Source: Paenibacillus pini JCM 16418 (GTDB lineage: Bacteria; Bacillota; Bacilli; Paenibacillales; Paenibacillaceae). Taken from it: a stretch of DNA of 64,000 nucleotides. The stretch is from positions 142,486 through 206,485 of the forward strand of contig NZ_BAVZ01000009.1 in NCBI RefSeq assembly GCF_000576305.1. The letters are read 5' to 3'. The notes beneath the pieces are model-generated. The model worked only from the letters and a program-made list of their open reading frames with translations, did not search any database and was not told the origin of the DNA. The position numbers were made by a program, and so were the translations under genes. Within the stretch, counting starts at the first letter, position 1. The number at the start of each line of letters is the position of its first letter. Of this stretch, positions 45,681 to 55,157 are shown one piece after another.

Positions 45681-46901
45681 TTATCCAAATAGATTCAGCT
45701 TCCCAATTCGGTGTACAGCCTCTTGGAGACGCTCCTCAGAGGTTAAAAGTCCGACACGGACGTATCCTTCACCATACTGTCCAAATCCAATTCCCGGAGC
45801 AACTGCTACTTTAGCTTCGCTGAGTAGCAGATCTGCAAAGGAGGAAGAGGTATGGCCTTTAGGAACAGGCAGCCAACTAAAGAAGGAGCCGCTAGGTTTA
45901 ATGGCATCCCAACCGATATCTTTGAGACCTGTAAACAAAGCTTCACGGCGAGAAGCATAGCGAGATACGAGCTTCTCAACACAGTCCTGTGGACTCGTGA
46001 GGGCAGTTGCTGCCGCGGCTTGAATGCCGCCAAACAAACTAACATATACATGGTCCTGAAGCGAATTGATGAGCTTAATAATTTCAGGGTTACCTAGGGC
46101 AAAGCCTACACGCCACCCGGCCATATTGTATGTTTTGGACAAGGTATAGAATTCGACGCCGACATCTTTGGCACCTGGTGTCTGTAGAAAGCTAACAGGA
46201 CGCTGTCCATCAAACCCGATTGCGCCGTATGCGAAATCACTCGCGACAACTATATTATTTTGGGCGGCAAACTCGACCGTATCTTTATAGAAGGAAGGCG
46301 GAGCCGTAGCAGCGGTCGGATTATTCGGATAGTTCAGGAACATCAGCTTCGCCCGCTGCCGATCCACTTCTGAAATTCGGCTATAATCCGGAAGAAAACC
46401 ATTATTTTGTGTTAGCGGCATAAATGACATTTCGGCACGAGCGAGTGCAACACCAGACCAATAATCTGGATATCCTGGATCAGGAACTAAGCAAAGGTCA
46501 CCGGGATTAAGCAAAATTTGCGGTAGTTGCACGAGTCCTGTTTTACCACCAAAGAGGATCGCCACCTCATTTTCTGGATCAAGCTGAACACCATAGTCTT
46601 CTAAATAACGTTTCGCTATTGCTTCTTTCAAAAAAGTGAAACCCGTAAACGGCGAATATTTATGATAAAGAGGGTTTGCGGCCGCTTCGGCAAGTGAAGT
46701 TACAATATGGTTTGGAGTAGGTGTGTCTGGGTTTCCTTGTCCTAAATTAATGACGTCATGCCCAGCTGCAATTTCACGGTTGACCTTCTGCACGAGTGTG
46801 GCGAAGAACTGAGTAGGGAGCTGATTCATAATGTCAGCAGGATTAATCTGAAAATTAGATGTTAAAGATGATCGTTGATTATGTAATTCTGATGGTTTCA
46901 T
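45681..46901 (-). CDS. mtnE: PLP-dependent aminotransferase, methionine salvage (MtnE-like)
   Basis: 406 aa fold-type I aminotransferase. PLP Lys is in 'TLSKTYNMAGWRVGFALG', 'LNYPNNPTAATAP' and 'VASDFAYGAIGF' are cofactor motifs, and 'INLGQGNPDTPTPNHIV' is typical of YkrV/MtnE. It would convert 2-oxo-4-methylthiobutyrate to methionine. ATG follows GGAGTGATCAATC. It is divergent from mtnU, as in Bacillus salvage clusters, and lies directly upstream of the T-box promoter. Confidence 0.85.
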   Translation of the reverse strand: MKPSELHNQRSSLTSNFQINPADIMNQLPTQFFATLVQKVNREIAAGHDVINLGQGNPDTPTPNHIVTSLAEAAANPLYHKYSPFTGFTFLKEAIAKRYLEDYGVQLDPENEVAILFGGKTGLVQLPQILLNPGDLCLVPDPGYPDYWSGVALARAEMSFMPLTQNNGFLPDYSRISEVDRQRAKLMFLNYPNNPTAATAPPSFYKDTVEFAAQNNIVVASDFAYGAIGFDGQRPVSFLQTPGAKDVGVEFYTLSKTYNMAGWRVGFALGNPEIIKLINSLQDHVYVSLFGGIQAAAATALTSPQDCVEKLVSRYASRREALFTGLKDIGWDAIKPSGSFFSWLPVPKGHTSSSFADLLLSEAKVAVAPGIGFGQYGEGYVRVGLLTSEERLQEAVHRIGKLNLFG

Positions 46902-46986
46902 GATTGATCACTCCGGTCTTGACAAAAAATAGAATAGATTTAATTTATCATGATTTAACCGAGCTGTATAGGGGGAATAAGGGGTC

Positions 46987-47016
46987 TTGCCAGTTGGCGT
47001 TATGGGAGGATATGAT
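46987..47016 (+). promoter_or_regulatory. Possible promoter of mtnU
   Basis: TTGCCA (46987-46992) and TATGAT (47011-47016) are spaced 18 nt apart, about 60 nt before the start codon. Confidence 0.45.
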
Positions 47017-47074
47017 GGTTTACAATTATAAATGATGTTACAAACAATAGAGTAATGATTTGGGAGGAAGATCC

Positions 47075-47893
47075 ATGACTCATAATAAACAGTATCCATT
47101 AAACATTTCGTTAATTCAAGCAGATATAACGATTGGACAGCCAGAGCAAAATCAGAAGCATTTAGAGATTCTGATGACACAAGCAGTGCTTGCTGAGAAA
47201 AAGCCAGATGTGCTTATCCTGCCGGAAATGTGGAATACAGGCTACGCTTTGGAACAAATCCAGCAACTTGCTGATCCTAATGGACAGGTAAGCCAAGCGT
47301 GGTTGTCTGATTTTGCTGCGAAACATAGTGTTATGCTTATCGGTGGATCGGTTGCCGAGAAAGTTGGGGATCAGGTATACAATACGATGTACATTTTTGA
47401 TCGTAATGGTGAAGCTGTAGGTAAATATTCCAAGCTACATTTGTTCCGTTTAATGGATGAAGATAAGCATCTAACCGCAGGCGAAGAACTGGTTACCTTC
47501 GAACTTGATTCTGACTTTCAGGCTGGAGTTTCGATATGCTATGATATCCGTTTTCCCGAACTAGCTCGCAGTTTAGCTTTAGGTGGGGCAAAGGTACTGA
47601 TCGTGCCTGCACAATGGCCGCATCCTCGTCTTCATCATTGGCGTACACTTCTTATGGCAAGAGCGATCGAAAATCAAATGTACGTCATCGCATGCAACCG
47701 TGTTGGAACAAGTGGCAATTCCACATTCTTCGGGCATTCCATGATTATTGATCCATGGGGCGAAATTATCGCCGAAGGCACCGAGGCAGAAGAAATCGTC
47801 ACTGGCGAGATTGTGCCTGAGCTAGTGGATGAGGTACGTAACCGTATTCCTGTGTTCGAGGACAGACGCCCAGATATTTATTCCGTGAAATAA
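47075..47893 (+). CDS. mtnU: Nitrilase-family omega-amidase (MtnU-like)
   Basis: 272 aa. The Glu-Lys-Cys triad is visible: 'LILPEMWNTGY', 'YSKLHLFRLMDED' and 'VSICYDIRFPELARSL'. In methionine salvage this enzyme hydrolyses the 2-oxoglutaramate left by glutamine-dependent MtnE. ATG 47075 follows GGGAGGAAGATCC. It is divergent from mtnE across a 170-nt promoter region. Confidence 0.87.
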   Translation: MTHNKQYPLNISLIQADITIGQPEQNQKHLEILMTQAVLAEKKPDVLILPEMWNTGYALEQIQQLADPNGQVSQAWLSDFAAKHSVMLIGGSVAEKVGDQVYNTMYIFDRNGEAVGKYSKLHLFRLMDEDKHLTAGEELVTFELDSDFQAGVSICYDIRFPELARSLALGGAKVLIVPAQWPHPRLHHWRTLLMARAIENQMYVIACNRVGTSGNSTFFGHSMIIDPWGEIIAEGTEAEEIVTGEIVPELVDEVRNRIPVFEDRRPDIYSVK

Positions 47894-47935
47894 GGCTTAG
47901 GGAAGTTAACAATACTAAGGAAATAAAATTGATGG

Positions 47936-47982
47936 ATGAGTAATGCAGTGAGGTAGCTACCTCGTTGTGTTGCTCATTTTTT
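47936..47982. terminator. Long-stem terminator after mtnU
   Basis: ATGAGTAATGCAGTGAGG pairs with CCTCGTTGTGTTGCTCAT over about 19 bp (several G-U) with a TAGCTA turn, then T6. Confidence 0.85.
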
Positions 47983-48142
47983 ATCTCTAAAAATAGTACA
48001 TCTAGGTTATTAAAATTTTGTTCATTGCTGAGGACGATATTATCAAGTACTGACTACTCAAGCTCCCATAATATGGTATTGTTATGCCAACCTTATATTT
48101 ATTGAAGATTAAAATTGTATTAATAAAGAGAGGTGTTACGTT

Positions 48143-48847
48143 ATGCCGATTAGAAAAATAAGAATCAAGCCAAAGCAGATTATATCGTGGGTCATGATTG
48201 TACTAATTGTAGCATTATTTTTGTTATATGCTTTTGTCGTTGTTAATGATAAACCCGGTGGATTATCAGATTGGCGAATGTCACGTGTTATCGGATTGAA
48301 AAGTACGATTCGTATTCCAATTGGTAAGACTCCAGATGAGGCTGTTCAAAAGTTTCGCATGTTCTCATCAATGGATGTTATTCATCGTGAGAGAGTGGAT
48401 GGGGGCAGCATATTATTTATTAACAGATCCCCTCAAAAGGAGGGAAGTTATCTTCAAGTTGAATATGTAAGAGAAACATGGCTTGGATGGAAATGGGTTT
48501 GGGGTGGGGGATACGGAATCGGAAAAAGCGATTCTCCTCAAGCTAAGCCAGCGTTAAATTACATGAGTATGCCCGAAGTAGAAAATGTCTCTACTCCTTT
48601 TCCCATCGTATTTGGAGATATCTTGGATTCATCGATTAAGAACGTGACTGTTGAGAGCAAGAGTATAGGTAAACATAAAGCAAAATTGAGTGCAATAAAT
48701 TCTGAGAAAAGAATTTGGTTCGTACTACTACCCTCTTTGGAATTCATTCCTTTTGTTATTAAAGGTTTTAACGAAAAGGGTGAGCTACTCGCATTTAAGA
48801 CCATAACCGACCCAAGAGACATGGGTCTTATAGATCTAAGAAAATAA
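48143..48847 (+). CDS. Membrane-anchored protein of unknown function
   Basis: 234 aa, unrecognised. A basic N-terminus ('PIRKIRIKPKQ') is followed by one membrane segment ('IISWVMIVLIVALFLLYAFV', about 13-32). The outside domain is rich in Trp/Gly ('WLGWKWVWGGGYGIG') with a beta-like C-terminal region. ATG follows AGAGAGGTG. It is likely monocistronic and has no counterpart in the B. subtilis backbone order. Confidence 0.75.
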   Translation: MPIRKIRIKPKQIISWVMIVLIVALFLLYAFVVVNDKPGGLSDWRMSRVIGLKSTIRIPIGKTPDEAVQKFRMFSSMDVIHRERVDGGSILFINRSPQKEGSYLQVEYVRETWLGWKWVWGGGYGIGKSDSPQAKPALNYMSMPEVENVSTPFPIVFGDILDSSIKNVTVESKSIGKHKAKLSAINSEKRIWFVLLPSLEFIPFVIKGFNEKGELLAFKTITDPRDMGLIDLRK

Positions 48848-48992
48848 TTCTTACGATTGGAACATTTCATTGAATGCAAGGATAATGTTTATTAGCATAT
48901 GCTGTTAAAAAACTACTTCCTTTGCTCGCATAATCAGATATTTTATAGTAGAATAATGTCTCTGTAACACTAAATGATTATGAGGTGTATGA

Positions 48993-49280
48993 ATGTCTAT
49001 TAATTTCACCAAAGCGATTGTTAGCCAGCTACAACGGGAAATCGCTGAGCTAGAAAGCAAAAGCATGGACGAGAAGAATAAAAAAGATAAAGCTCTTTCT
49101 AAAATTAATCAATTGCAAAGAGATATGAAAATAAGCCAATCGCACAACGATTTAAGTAGTAAAATGACGAGGGTAAACAAGCTAGAAGAAGAGATTAAAA
49201 ATAGTAATCGCCTACAAGCGGATCTTTCTAAGCAGTTAGTGACGAAAAAAGCTTTGCTTGAAAAGAATCTCTCTAAATAA
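48993..49280 (+). CDS. Small coiled-coil protein
   Basis: 95 aa, very rich in Lys/Glu/Leu/Ser with heptads throughout ('LQREIAELESKSMDEKNKKD', 'KMTRVNKLEEEIKNSNRLQA', 'DLSKQLVTKKALLEKNLSK'). The pattern recalls the coiled-coil lead-in seen in some bacterial TIR-domain proteins, but no TIR or other domain follows, so this is only an impression. ATG follows GAGGTGTATGA. Isolated gene. Confidence 0.7.
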   Translation: MSINFTKAIVSQLQREIAELESKSMDEKNKKDKALSKINQLQRDMKISQSHNDLSSKMTRVNKLEEEIKNSNRLQADLSKQLVTKKALLEKNLSK

Positions 49281-49317
49281 ACACACCAAAGAGTAAAATG
49301 TTAATCGTTCGAAAATA

Positions 49318-49366
49318 AGAAATGGATAGAGCCTCAGATGTTCTCTGAAGACTCTATCCATTTTTT
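49318..49366. terminator. Bidirectional terminator
   Basis: AATGGATAGAG and CTCTATCCATT form an 11-bp stem with internal CTCAGA/TCTGAA pairing, then T6. It serves the coiled-coil gene and the convergent LysR gene. Confidence 0.88.
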
Positions 49367-49387
49367 CATTAATAATCCCCTATACAT

Positions 49388-50302
49388 TTAATCCATCAAT
49401 TCATTCATCGTTTTCTTGAATGTCTCAATGAAAGCTTCGGCGGCCTTGGATAAGTAACGTCCACGGCGGTACGCAACCACGAGCGTCCGACTCGGAACCG
49501 GATCTGCCAGTGGCAAATATACGGGAACGAATTCGCTACGGGGCGCCCGAGCAATGAAGCGGGGAACAAGTGTGATTCCCATGCCTGTTGCTACGAGGGA
49601 CTGTACAGTCTCCATATTGTTGCTCTCAAAGACAACATGCGGATCAAATCCGGCCTGATGGCAAAGATCGAAGGTCATTTTGCGGAAACCTTGCCCCTTC
49701 TTGAGCACGATAAAAGATTCACCGCTTAGTTCGCTGATTTTGACCGGCATTGGATGGTCACTTTGTGCGCGAACAGCGAGTGGGTGATTTGCAGGTACAG
49801 CTAGATCAATCATTTCCTCGCCAATGGCCTCATACGTCAAGGAGGGCTCCATCAATGGTAGGGAGAGAAGACTTAAATCGGTCTTGCCAGCGGCAGTCAG
49901 CTTCTCTAGATTCATGGATGAATCCTCAAGCAGTGTAATTTCAATATCCGGATACTGACGTTTAAAGGAAGGCAGCACATGTGGAAGTAAATGCGCACCG
50001 GTAATCGGCATACTACCGATTACAACTTTGCCAGTGCGGAGCTCTGAAATGTCGGCCATTTCCTGACGCAATAGATCTACCGCATCCATAATCTTTTGGG
50101 CTTGCTCCATAAATTTCTCTCCAGCATGAGTCACTTCTACTGTACTCGTATTGCGCTGGAAGAGTAGCACACCTAGTTCTTTCTCAAGTTTGGAGAGCTG
50201 CTGGCTTAAGGAAGGCTGAGCAATGTGGAGTTTCTCGGCAGCTCGGGAGAAATTACGTTCGGCAGCAATTTGTAATGCGTATTGAAGTTGTCTTAATTCC
50301 AT
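49388..50302 (-). CDS. LysR-family transcriptional regulator
   Basis: 304 aa. The N-terminal winged HTH is 'MELRQLQYALQIAAERNFSR' and 'AAEKLHIAQPSLSQQLSKLE'. The substrate-binding domain has 'KVVIGSMPITGAHLLPHVLP'. The regulated pathway is not coded in the sequence. The nearest plus-strand pathway genes are leuCD about 1 kb away, which carry a LysR-type palindrome (51140-51154), so control of leuCD is a reasonable inference. Confidence 0.93.
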   Translation of the reverse strand: MELRQLQYALQIAAERNFSRAAEKLHIAQPSLSQQLSKLEKELGVLLFQRNTSTVEVTHAGEKFMEQAQKIMDAVDLLRQEMADISELRTGKVVIGSMPITGAHLLPHVLPSFKRQYPDIEITLLEDSSMNLEKLTAAGKTDLSLLSLPLMEPSLTYEAIGEEMIDLAVPANHPLAVRAQSDHPMPVKISELSGESFIVLKKGQGFRKMTFDLCHQAGFDPHVVFESNNMETVQSLVATGMGITLVPRFIARAPRSEFVPVYLPLADPVPSRTLVVAYRRGRYLSKAAEAFIETFKKTMNELMD

Positions 50303-50402
50303 ATCTTATCGATCCTCATCATCATAGTGTTAAGTATAGTATAGAAACATTAGAGGAAAATAGCTATGAACCGAGTAGATGAAGGCTCTCATGGAGATTA
50401 AT

Positions 50403-50690
50403 TTAAATCTCTACCCACAAAGAAACAAAGATGAAGAGTACATAAAGTAAGATCGGAAGTAGCAGCGCAGTGACGCATAAAAACCATAACCAAGGCGTTC
50501 GTACTATTTCTTTAACTGCTTCTTTGAAAGATATGTAGGTCAAGGGTGATAAAGTCGATTTTCTATTTACATCACTTAGGTATGAAACAATGTGCTTTAG
50601 AGCCTTTTCTTTCTGAGTTTCATCAAAGCTGTCTAGCTTAAGCTGTAATTGTTGTTCTAATTGTTGAATATTTTTCAGACATATTCTCAC
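50403..50690 (-). CDS. Small membrane protein, probable start-region frameshift
   Basis: 92-95 aa. A helical N-terminus ('IQQLEQQLQLKLDSFDETQK') precedes two hydrophobic stretches at the C-terminus ('WLWFLCVTALLLPILLYVLF'). The apparent start is GTG 50690, which is itself part of the GAGGTGAG ribosome site. The well-placed ATG (50682) is in another frame and would read 'MSENIQQLEQQ' if the A5 run at 50671-50675 had four A. I therefore think one A is extra. Function unknown. Confidence 0.65.
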   Translation of the reverse strand: MRICLKNIQQLEQQLQLKLDSFDETQKEKALKHIVSYLSDVNRKSTLSPLTYISFKEAVKEIVRTPWLWFLCVTALLLPILLYVLFIFVSLWVEI

Positions 50691-50837
50691 CTCATAACTA
50701 ATATACCATTATTTTACTATTAGGAGACTGCTAATACATAATAATGGAATGATAACAAATAACAAACGAATTACACCGTGACTGAAATAATTAAAATAAG
50801 GTACAATTATGTAATAACTACTTTTGGAGGAAACATA

Positions 50838-51068
50838 ATGGAAACTGAAGAGGAACAAAAACAACAAGCCATACCAGCAGAAGATGAAGAAGGTAACTTC
50901 AAACTTTTATTTGCAGATAAGATCTTAGATGTGAAGTCTGAGGTTGAGGATGACCCAGATAGTGCTGCAATATTCTATTATGAAGATGGTAAAACATATC
51001 AATACATTCACAGTGAAAAAGCTATGGCACAATTCAATGAGTGGATGGAATCTGGAGAAGACGAATAA
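50838..51068 (+). CDS. Small acidic protein of unknown function
   Basis: 76 aa, strongly acidic at both ends ('METEEEQKQQAIPAEDEEGN', 'WMESGEDE') with a beta-rich centre ('FYYEDGKTYQYIHSEKAM'). ATG 50838 follows TTGGAGGAAACATA. It has a possible promoter (GTGACT - 18 nt - TACAAT at 50778-50807) and its own terminator. Confidence 0.75.
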   Translation: METEEEQKQQAIPAEDEEGNFKLLFADKILDVKSEVEDDPDSAAIFYYEDGKTYQYIHSEKAMAQFNEWMESGEDE

Positions 51069-51080
51069 TATATTAAAATT

Positions 51081-51104
51081 AGTCGCCGATAGGTGGCTTT
51101 TTTT
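51081..51104 (+). terminator. Intrinsic terminator
   Basis: AGTCGCC / GGTGGCT form a 7-bp stem (two wobbles) with a GATA loop and T7. Confidence 0.82.
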
Positions 51105-51139
51105 ATGTCTAGGCAGTAGCTTTCGTTCATAGTTATTTC

Positions 51140-51154
51140 CTATAAGTTTTATAG
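51140..51154. promoter_or_regulatory. LysR-type operator palindrome upstream of leuCD
   Basis: CTATAAGTTTTATAG is a perfect 6-3-6 palindrome that contains the T-N11-A core of LysR regulators. It lies directly before a possible -10 (TATTAT, 51156-51161) and about 110 nt before leuC. Confidence 0.6.
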
Positions 51155-51266
51155 ATATTATATCTTGGAACAATTAAGACGAAGATGTTATATTTATTTC
51201 ATTCAAGAGATTACCGTAAATCTAGGATCTCTTCCAAGGAACGAAACCATAATTGGGGTGAAATTG

Positions 51267-52688
51267 ATGAGTAAAAAGACGATGTTTGAGAAAATTTGGG
51301 ATAATCACGTAATTCATCAAGAAGAGGGCAAGCCGAGCATTTTGTACATCGATTTGCATCTTGTACACGAAGTAACATCTCCACAGGCATTTGAAGGTCT
51401 ACGACTGAGCGGTCGTAAAGTACGCCGCCCAGAATTAACTTTCGCTACCATGGATCATAACGTTCCAACAAAGGATCGTTTCAACATTAAAGATCCAATT
51501 TCGAAGCAACAAATTGATACACTATCGCAAAACTGCCGTGATTTCGGCGTTACTTTGTTCGATTTGAACACAGTTGACCAAGGTGTAGTACACGTTATGG
51601 GACCTGAGCTAGGTCTTACTCATCCGGGTAAAACGATTGTTTGTGGTGATAGCCACACCTCTACACACGGAGCATTCGGTGCACTAGCATTCGGTATTGG
51701 TACGAGCGAAGTTGAACACGTTATGGCAACGCAGTGTCTACAACAGAGCAAAGCGAAGACAATGGAAATTCGTTTTACTGGCAACCGTAAACCAGGCGTA
51801 ACTGCGAAGGACTTAATCCTCGGCGTTATTGCTAAATATGGTACAGATTTTGCAACAGGTTACGTTATCGAGTATACAGGTGAAGCGATTCGTAAATTGA
51901 CGATGGAAGAGCGTATGACTGTATGTAATATGTCCATCGAAGGTGGAGCAAGAGCGGGTATGATCGCACCAGATGAGACTACTTTTGAATATCTGCGTGG
52001 TCGTCAATACGTTCCACAGGGCAGCAACTATGACACTGCTGTGGAAACTTGGAAACAGCTCGTAACGGATGAAGGCGCTGTATATGATCTAGTTCTTGAG
52101 TTTGATGTGGAAACTTTGATTCCGCAAGTTACTTGGGGAACAAGTCCTGGTATGGGTACTGACATTACGTCTAGCGTACCGGTTCCAGCTGAACTTCCTA
52201 CAGAGAACGAACGTAAAGCCGCTGAGAAGGCACTTGAGTACATGGGACTTACACCAGGTACGCCAATCACGCAAATTGATATAGATTATGTATTTATTGG
52301 TTCATGTACAAATGGTCGTATTGAAGACCTTCGTGCTGCTGCTGAGGTAGCAAGAGGACATAAAGTATCAGATAAAGTTACAGCAATCGTCGTTCCTGGT
52401 TCAGGACGTGTTAAGATTCAAGCGGAAGAAGAAGGACTCGATCTAATTTTCACTGCTGCAGGATTTGAATGGCGCGATGCGGGTTGCAGTATGTGCCTAG
52501 CGATGAACCCTGACGTGCTTGAACCAGGACAACGCTGTGCATCTACTTCTAATCGTAACTTCGAAGGCCGTCAAGGCCGTGGTGGACGTACGCATCTGGT
52601 TTCACCAGCTATGGCAGCAGCGGCAGCGATCAAAGGTCGTTTTGTAGATGTACGGAATTGGGATTTTATAACTGACGTGGTTAGCTAG
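51267..52688 (+). CDS. leuC: 3-isopropylmalate dehydratase large subunit
   Basis: 473 aa aconitase-family subunit. Cluster cysteines lie in '[13 protein letters not shown]' and '[13 protein letters not shown]', and '[20 protein letters not shown]' is the family signature. With LeuD it isomerises 2- to 3-isopropylmalate in leucine synthesis. ATG 51267 follows GGGGTGAAATTG; a long in-frame extension upstream runs through the promoter region and is rejected. leuA and leuB are not in the window. Confidence 0.97.
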   Translation: MSKKTMFEKIWDNHVIHQEEGKPSILYIDLHLVHEVTSPQAFEGLRLSGRKVRRPELTFATMDHNVPTKDRFNIKDPISKQQIDTLSQNCRDFGVTLFDLNTVDQGVVHVMGPELGLTHPGKTIVCGDSHTSTHGAFGALAFGIGTSEVEHVMATQCLQQSKAKTMEIRFTGNRKPGVTAKDLILGVIAKYGTDFATGYVIEYTGEAIRKLTMEERMTVCNMSIEGGARAGMIAPDETTFEYLRGRQYVPQGSNYDTAVETWKQLVTDEGAVYDLVLEFDVETLIPQVTWGTSPGMGTDITSSVPVPAELPTENERKAAEKALEYMGLTPGTPITQIDIDYVFIGSCTNGRIEDLRAAAEVARGHKVSDKVTAIVVPGSGRVKIQAEEEGLDLIFTAAGFEWRDAGCSMCLAMNPDVLEPGQRCASTSNRNFEGRQGRGGRTHLVSPAMAAAAAIKGRFVDVRNWDFITDVVS

Positions 52689-52703
52689 GGAGGAGTTATT
52701 AAT

Positions 52704-53306
52704 ATGGAAGCATTCACTAAATTAACAGGTATTGTTGCACCCGTTGACCGGGTCAATGTAGATACCGACGCTATTATTCCTAAACAATTTTTGAAACGTA
52801 TTGAACGTACAGGCTTTGGACAATTCCTATTCTTTGAATGGAGATTTGACGAGCAAGGGAATGTGAACGAGAATTTCGAGATGACCAAGCCACGTTACGA
52901 AGAAGCTTCAGTACTCGTTTCTAGAGCGAATTTCGGATGTGGTTCCTCACGTGAGCATGCGCCTTGGGCGATTATGGATTATGGTTTTAAATGTGTCATC
53001 GCTCCTTCTTTTGCAGATATTTTCTACAATAACTGCTTCAAGAATGGTATTCTTCCTATTAAATTGTCAGAAGAGCAAGTAGAAGATCTGTTCCAGCGTA
53101 CTGCCGCTCATGAAGGATACCAACTGAATGTAGATTTGGAGAATAAGACATTGAACGATGATTACGGACTTCATATCGACTTCGATTTGGATGAACACCG
53201 TCGTCAATTCTTGCTACAAGGGCTAGATGATATTGGTCTGACACTCCAGCATGAGGATGAAATTTCTGCTTATGAACAAAAGCGTGCTGCGGCAGCTTTA
53301 GTGTAA
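52704..53306 (+). CDS. leuD: 3-isopropylmalate dehydratase small subunit
   Basis: 200 aa swivel-domain subunit. '[20 protein letters not shown]' and the substrate loop '[18 protein letters not shown]' are intact. It starts 15 nt after leuC behind GGGAGGAG. A long hairpin follows the gene. Length is typical. Confidence 0.97.
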   Translation: MEAFTKLTGIVAPVDRVNVDTDAIIPKQFLKRIERTGFGQFLFFEWRFDEQGNVNENFEMTKPRYEEASVLVSRANFGCGSSREHAPWAIMDYGFKCVIAPSFADIFYNNCFKNGILPIKLSEEQVEDLFQRTAAHEGYQLNVDLENKTLNDDYGLHIDFDLDEHRRQFLLQGLDDIGLTLQHEDEISAYEQKRAAAALV

Positions 53307-53343
53307 TAGCATATTATTTCTAGTGAAATAAATATCGAATTTT

Positions 53344-53384
53344 AAGAAGCTTTTATCTTCTTTTAAAGAGGATAGAAGCTTCTT
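53344..53384. terminator. Long-stem terminator-like hairpin after leuD
   Basis: AAGAAGCTTTTATCTTC pairs with GAGGATAGAAGCTTCTT over about 17 bp with two G-U. The T run after it is short (CTTTGCG), so activity may be partial. Confidence 0.65.
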
Positions 53385-53538
53385 TGCGTATTTAGGTAAA
53401 ATAATGTAATTTCTCGGCAGGAAAACAACCGCCTTATAGCGAATATTTGTCGTATCCTACAGTTAATGATTTTTTTATATAGATTTCGTCGTATCGTCAT
53501 GCAAATCACAAAAAATAAGATTTTGGCAGAGGTGGAAG

Positions 53539-55134
53539 ATGAAGAAATTTGGATTTTTAATGTTTTTGTTGGTGTTTGTCGTAATGTTCTCGTCCCAGCA
53601 TCAAGTTTCAGCAGCGGCTTCGGCTAAGAAGATTCCGATTATTCTGGATGGTAAGACGTTGAAGGTTACCGGAAAAGCGGAAGTTACAAATGTTAACAGC
53701 AGTGTGATGGTTCCTTTTCGCGTTGTGGGAGAGAATCTGGGATTTGATGTGAAATGGGATCAGAAGTCTCAGAAGGTTACATTGAAGAAGGCTGGCAAGA
53801 CCATTGAACTTTCTGTTAATAAGACAACGGCTACTGTCGATGGGAAAAAGGTTACAATGCTCAATCCCCCTCTTATGAAAAATGAGAGTGTTATCGTTCC
53901 GATTCGCTTTGTGAGTGAACAAATGGGGATTCATGTCAGTTATGATGGCGTCAACAAAGCGGTTTATTTAACAACAACGGATGAGCAGACTCCTGTTCAA
54001 GATTCGGATACTAGTAAAGGAAATGGTAAAACTCCAATTGTTCCTGAACCGCCAACTAAGACTCCATCTACAACAGTTCCATCGATAACGCCTCCTCCGA
54101 CAACAGGTAAGCCTTCTACACCGGATGGCAACTCGAGTGGTGGCAAGACACCAACATCAGGCTCAACGGAGCCAGGAGAAGTGATTGATCCTATTCCTGC
54201 TGCTAAGGGAGCGCAGGTGAGTGGAATTAGCTTTAGTGAGAATCGTCTAATGGTCGCAATTGATGGTGATCAAACGATCAAACCTAATGTTTTTAAGATG
54301 ACAAATCCGGACCGTATAGTTGTCGATCTTCCAAAAACGGTCTTTTCAGAATTATTTACTAGTACTCAGTCTCTGAATGCTGGCAACCAAGGACAATTGA
54401 GCGTTACAGATTATCCAGACGTGTCTAATATTCGTTATTCTGTATTCAGCAATAATCCACCTACCGTTCGAATTGTAATGGATTTAAATGGTCCCAAAGC
54501 ATACTCCGTATATAACGGGGATTCGGGTTCAGGACTTATCATTATAGATTTAAATACCTCTGATAATTCACCATCAGTGCCAGTGGGTAATAACGGTAAG
54601 AAAGTCGTTGTTATCGACGCTGGACATGGCAATCAAGATCCAGGGACTATCGGTGTTACTGGAAAGAAGGAGAAAGATTTTAATTTAGCTATGGCTCAGA
54701 AAGTTGGACAACTTCTATCGAATGAGTCAGGTATTGATGTGGTATTAACTCGGAGTGACGATACTTTCCTGAAGCTTGAGGAACGAGCCAAAATTGCTAA
54801 TAGTCTGAATGCGGATGTGTTTATTTCTATTCATGCTAATAGCTCGACGTCTTCTGCTGCCAGTGGTAGCGAAACCTATTATCAGCGTGATGGAAGTAAA
54901 GCATTGGCTAGTGTTATGCATAAGTACTTGGTGAAATCGACAGGACTTAGTGACCGTAAAGTGCGCTATGGTAATTTTCATGTCATTCGTGAAACGAAAA
55001 TGCCTGCAGTTCTGCTGGAAGTGGGTTACCTAAGTAATGGAAAAGATGAGTCTACCCTCTTTACTGAAAGTGTTCAAGACTCAGTCGCTCAAGGAATTGT
55101 GAGCGGAATCAAAGAATATTTGGGGATCAAGTAG
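53539..55134 (+). CDS. N-acetylmuramoyl-L-alanine amidase, copy 1 (stalk + AMIN + Amidase_3)
   Basis: 531 aa, secreted. Signal peptide 1-25 ('FLMFLLVFVVMFSSQHQVSA'). A copper-amine-oxidase-like N-terminal domain (about 30-145) has 'VMVPFRVVGENLGFDVKWD' and 'VIVPIRFVSEQMGI'. A Pro/Thr/Ser linker (150-220) is followed by an AMIN domain (about 227-345) and a zinc amidase (about 358-531) with ligands in 'VIDAGHGNQDPG', 'KKEKDFNLA', 'SIHANSS' and catalytic Glu in 'LLEVGYLSN'. It hydrolyses peptidoglycan. RBS AGAGGTGGAAG. Paired with a GerMN lipoprotein. Confidence 0.93.
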   Translation: MKKFGFLMFLLVFVVMFSSQHQVSAAASAKKIPIILDGKTLKVTGKAEVTNVNSSVMVPFRVVGENLGFDVKWDQKSQKVTLKKAGKTIELSVNKTTATVDGKKVTMLNPPLMKNESVIVPIRFVSEQMGIHVSYDGVNKAVYLTTTDEQTPVQDSDTSKGNGKTPIVPEPPTKTPSTTVPSITPPPTTGKPSTPDGNSSGGKTPTSGSTEPGEVIDPIPAAKGAQVSGISFSENRLMVAIDGDQTIKPNVFKMTNPDRIVVDLPKTVFSELFTSTQSLNAGNQGQLSVTDYPDVSNIRYSVFSNNPPTVRIVMDLNGPKAYSVYNGDSGSGLIIIDLNTSDNSPSVPVGNNGKKVVVIDAGHGNQDPGTIGVTGKKEKDFNLAMAQKVGQLLSNESGIDVVLTRSDDTFLKLEERAKIANSLNADVFISIHANSSTSSAASGSETYYQRDGSKALASVMHKYLVKSTGLSDRKVRYGNFHVIRETKMPAVLLEVGYLSNGKDESTLFTESVQDSVAQGIVSGIKEYLGIK

Positions 55135-55157
55135 GAATTCCTCAAGGAGGCAATAAT

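Noticed and set aside
46902..47074. SAM (S-box) riboswitch between mtnE and mtnU
   Set aside because: The divergent gap is too short and has no S-box core stem or terminator.
51165..51266. 34-codon N-terminal extension of leuC
   Set aside because: It crosses the probable promoter and LysR box, lacks a ribosome site, and LeuC family proteins begin near ATG 51267.
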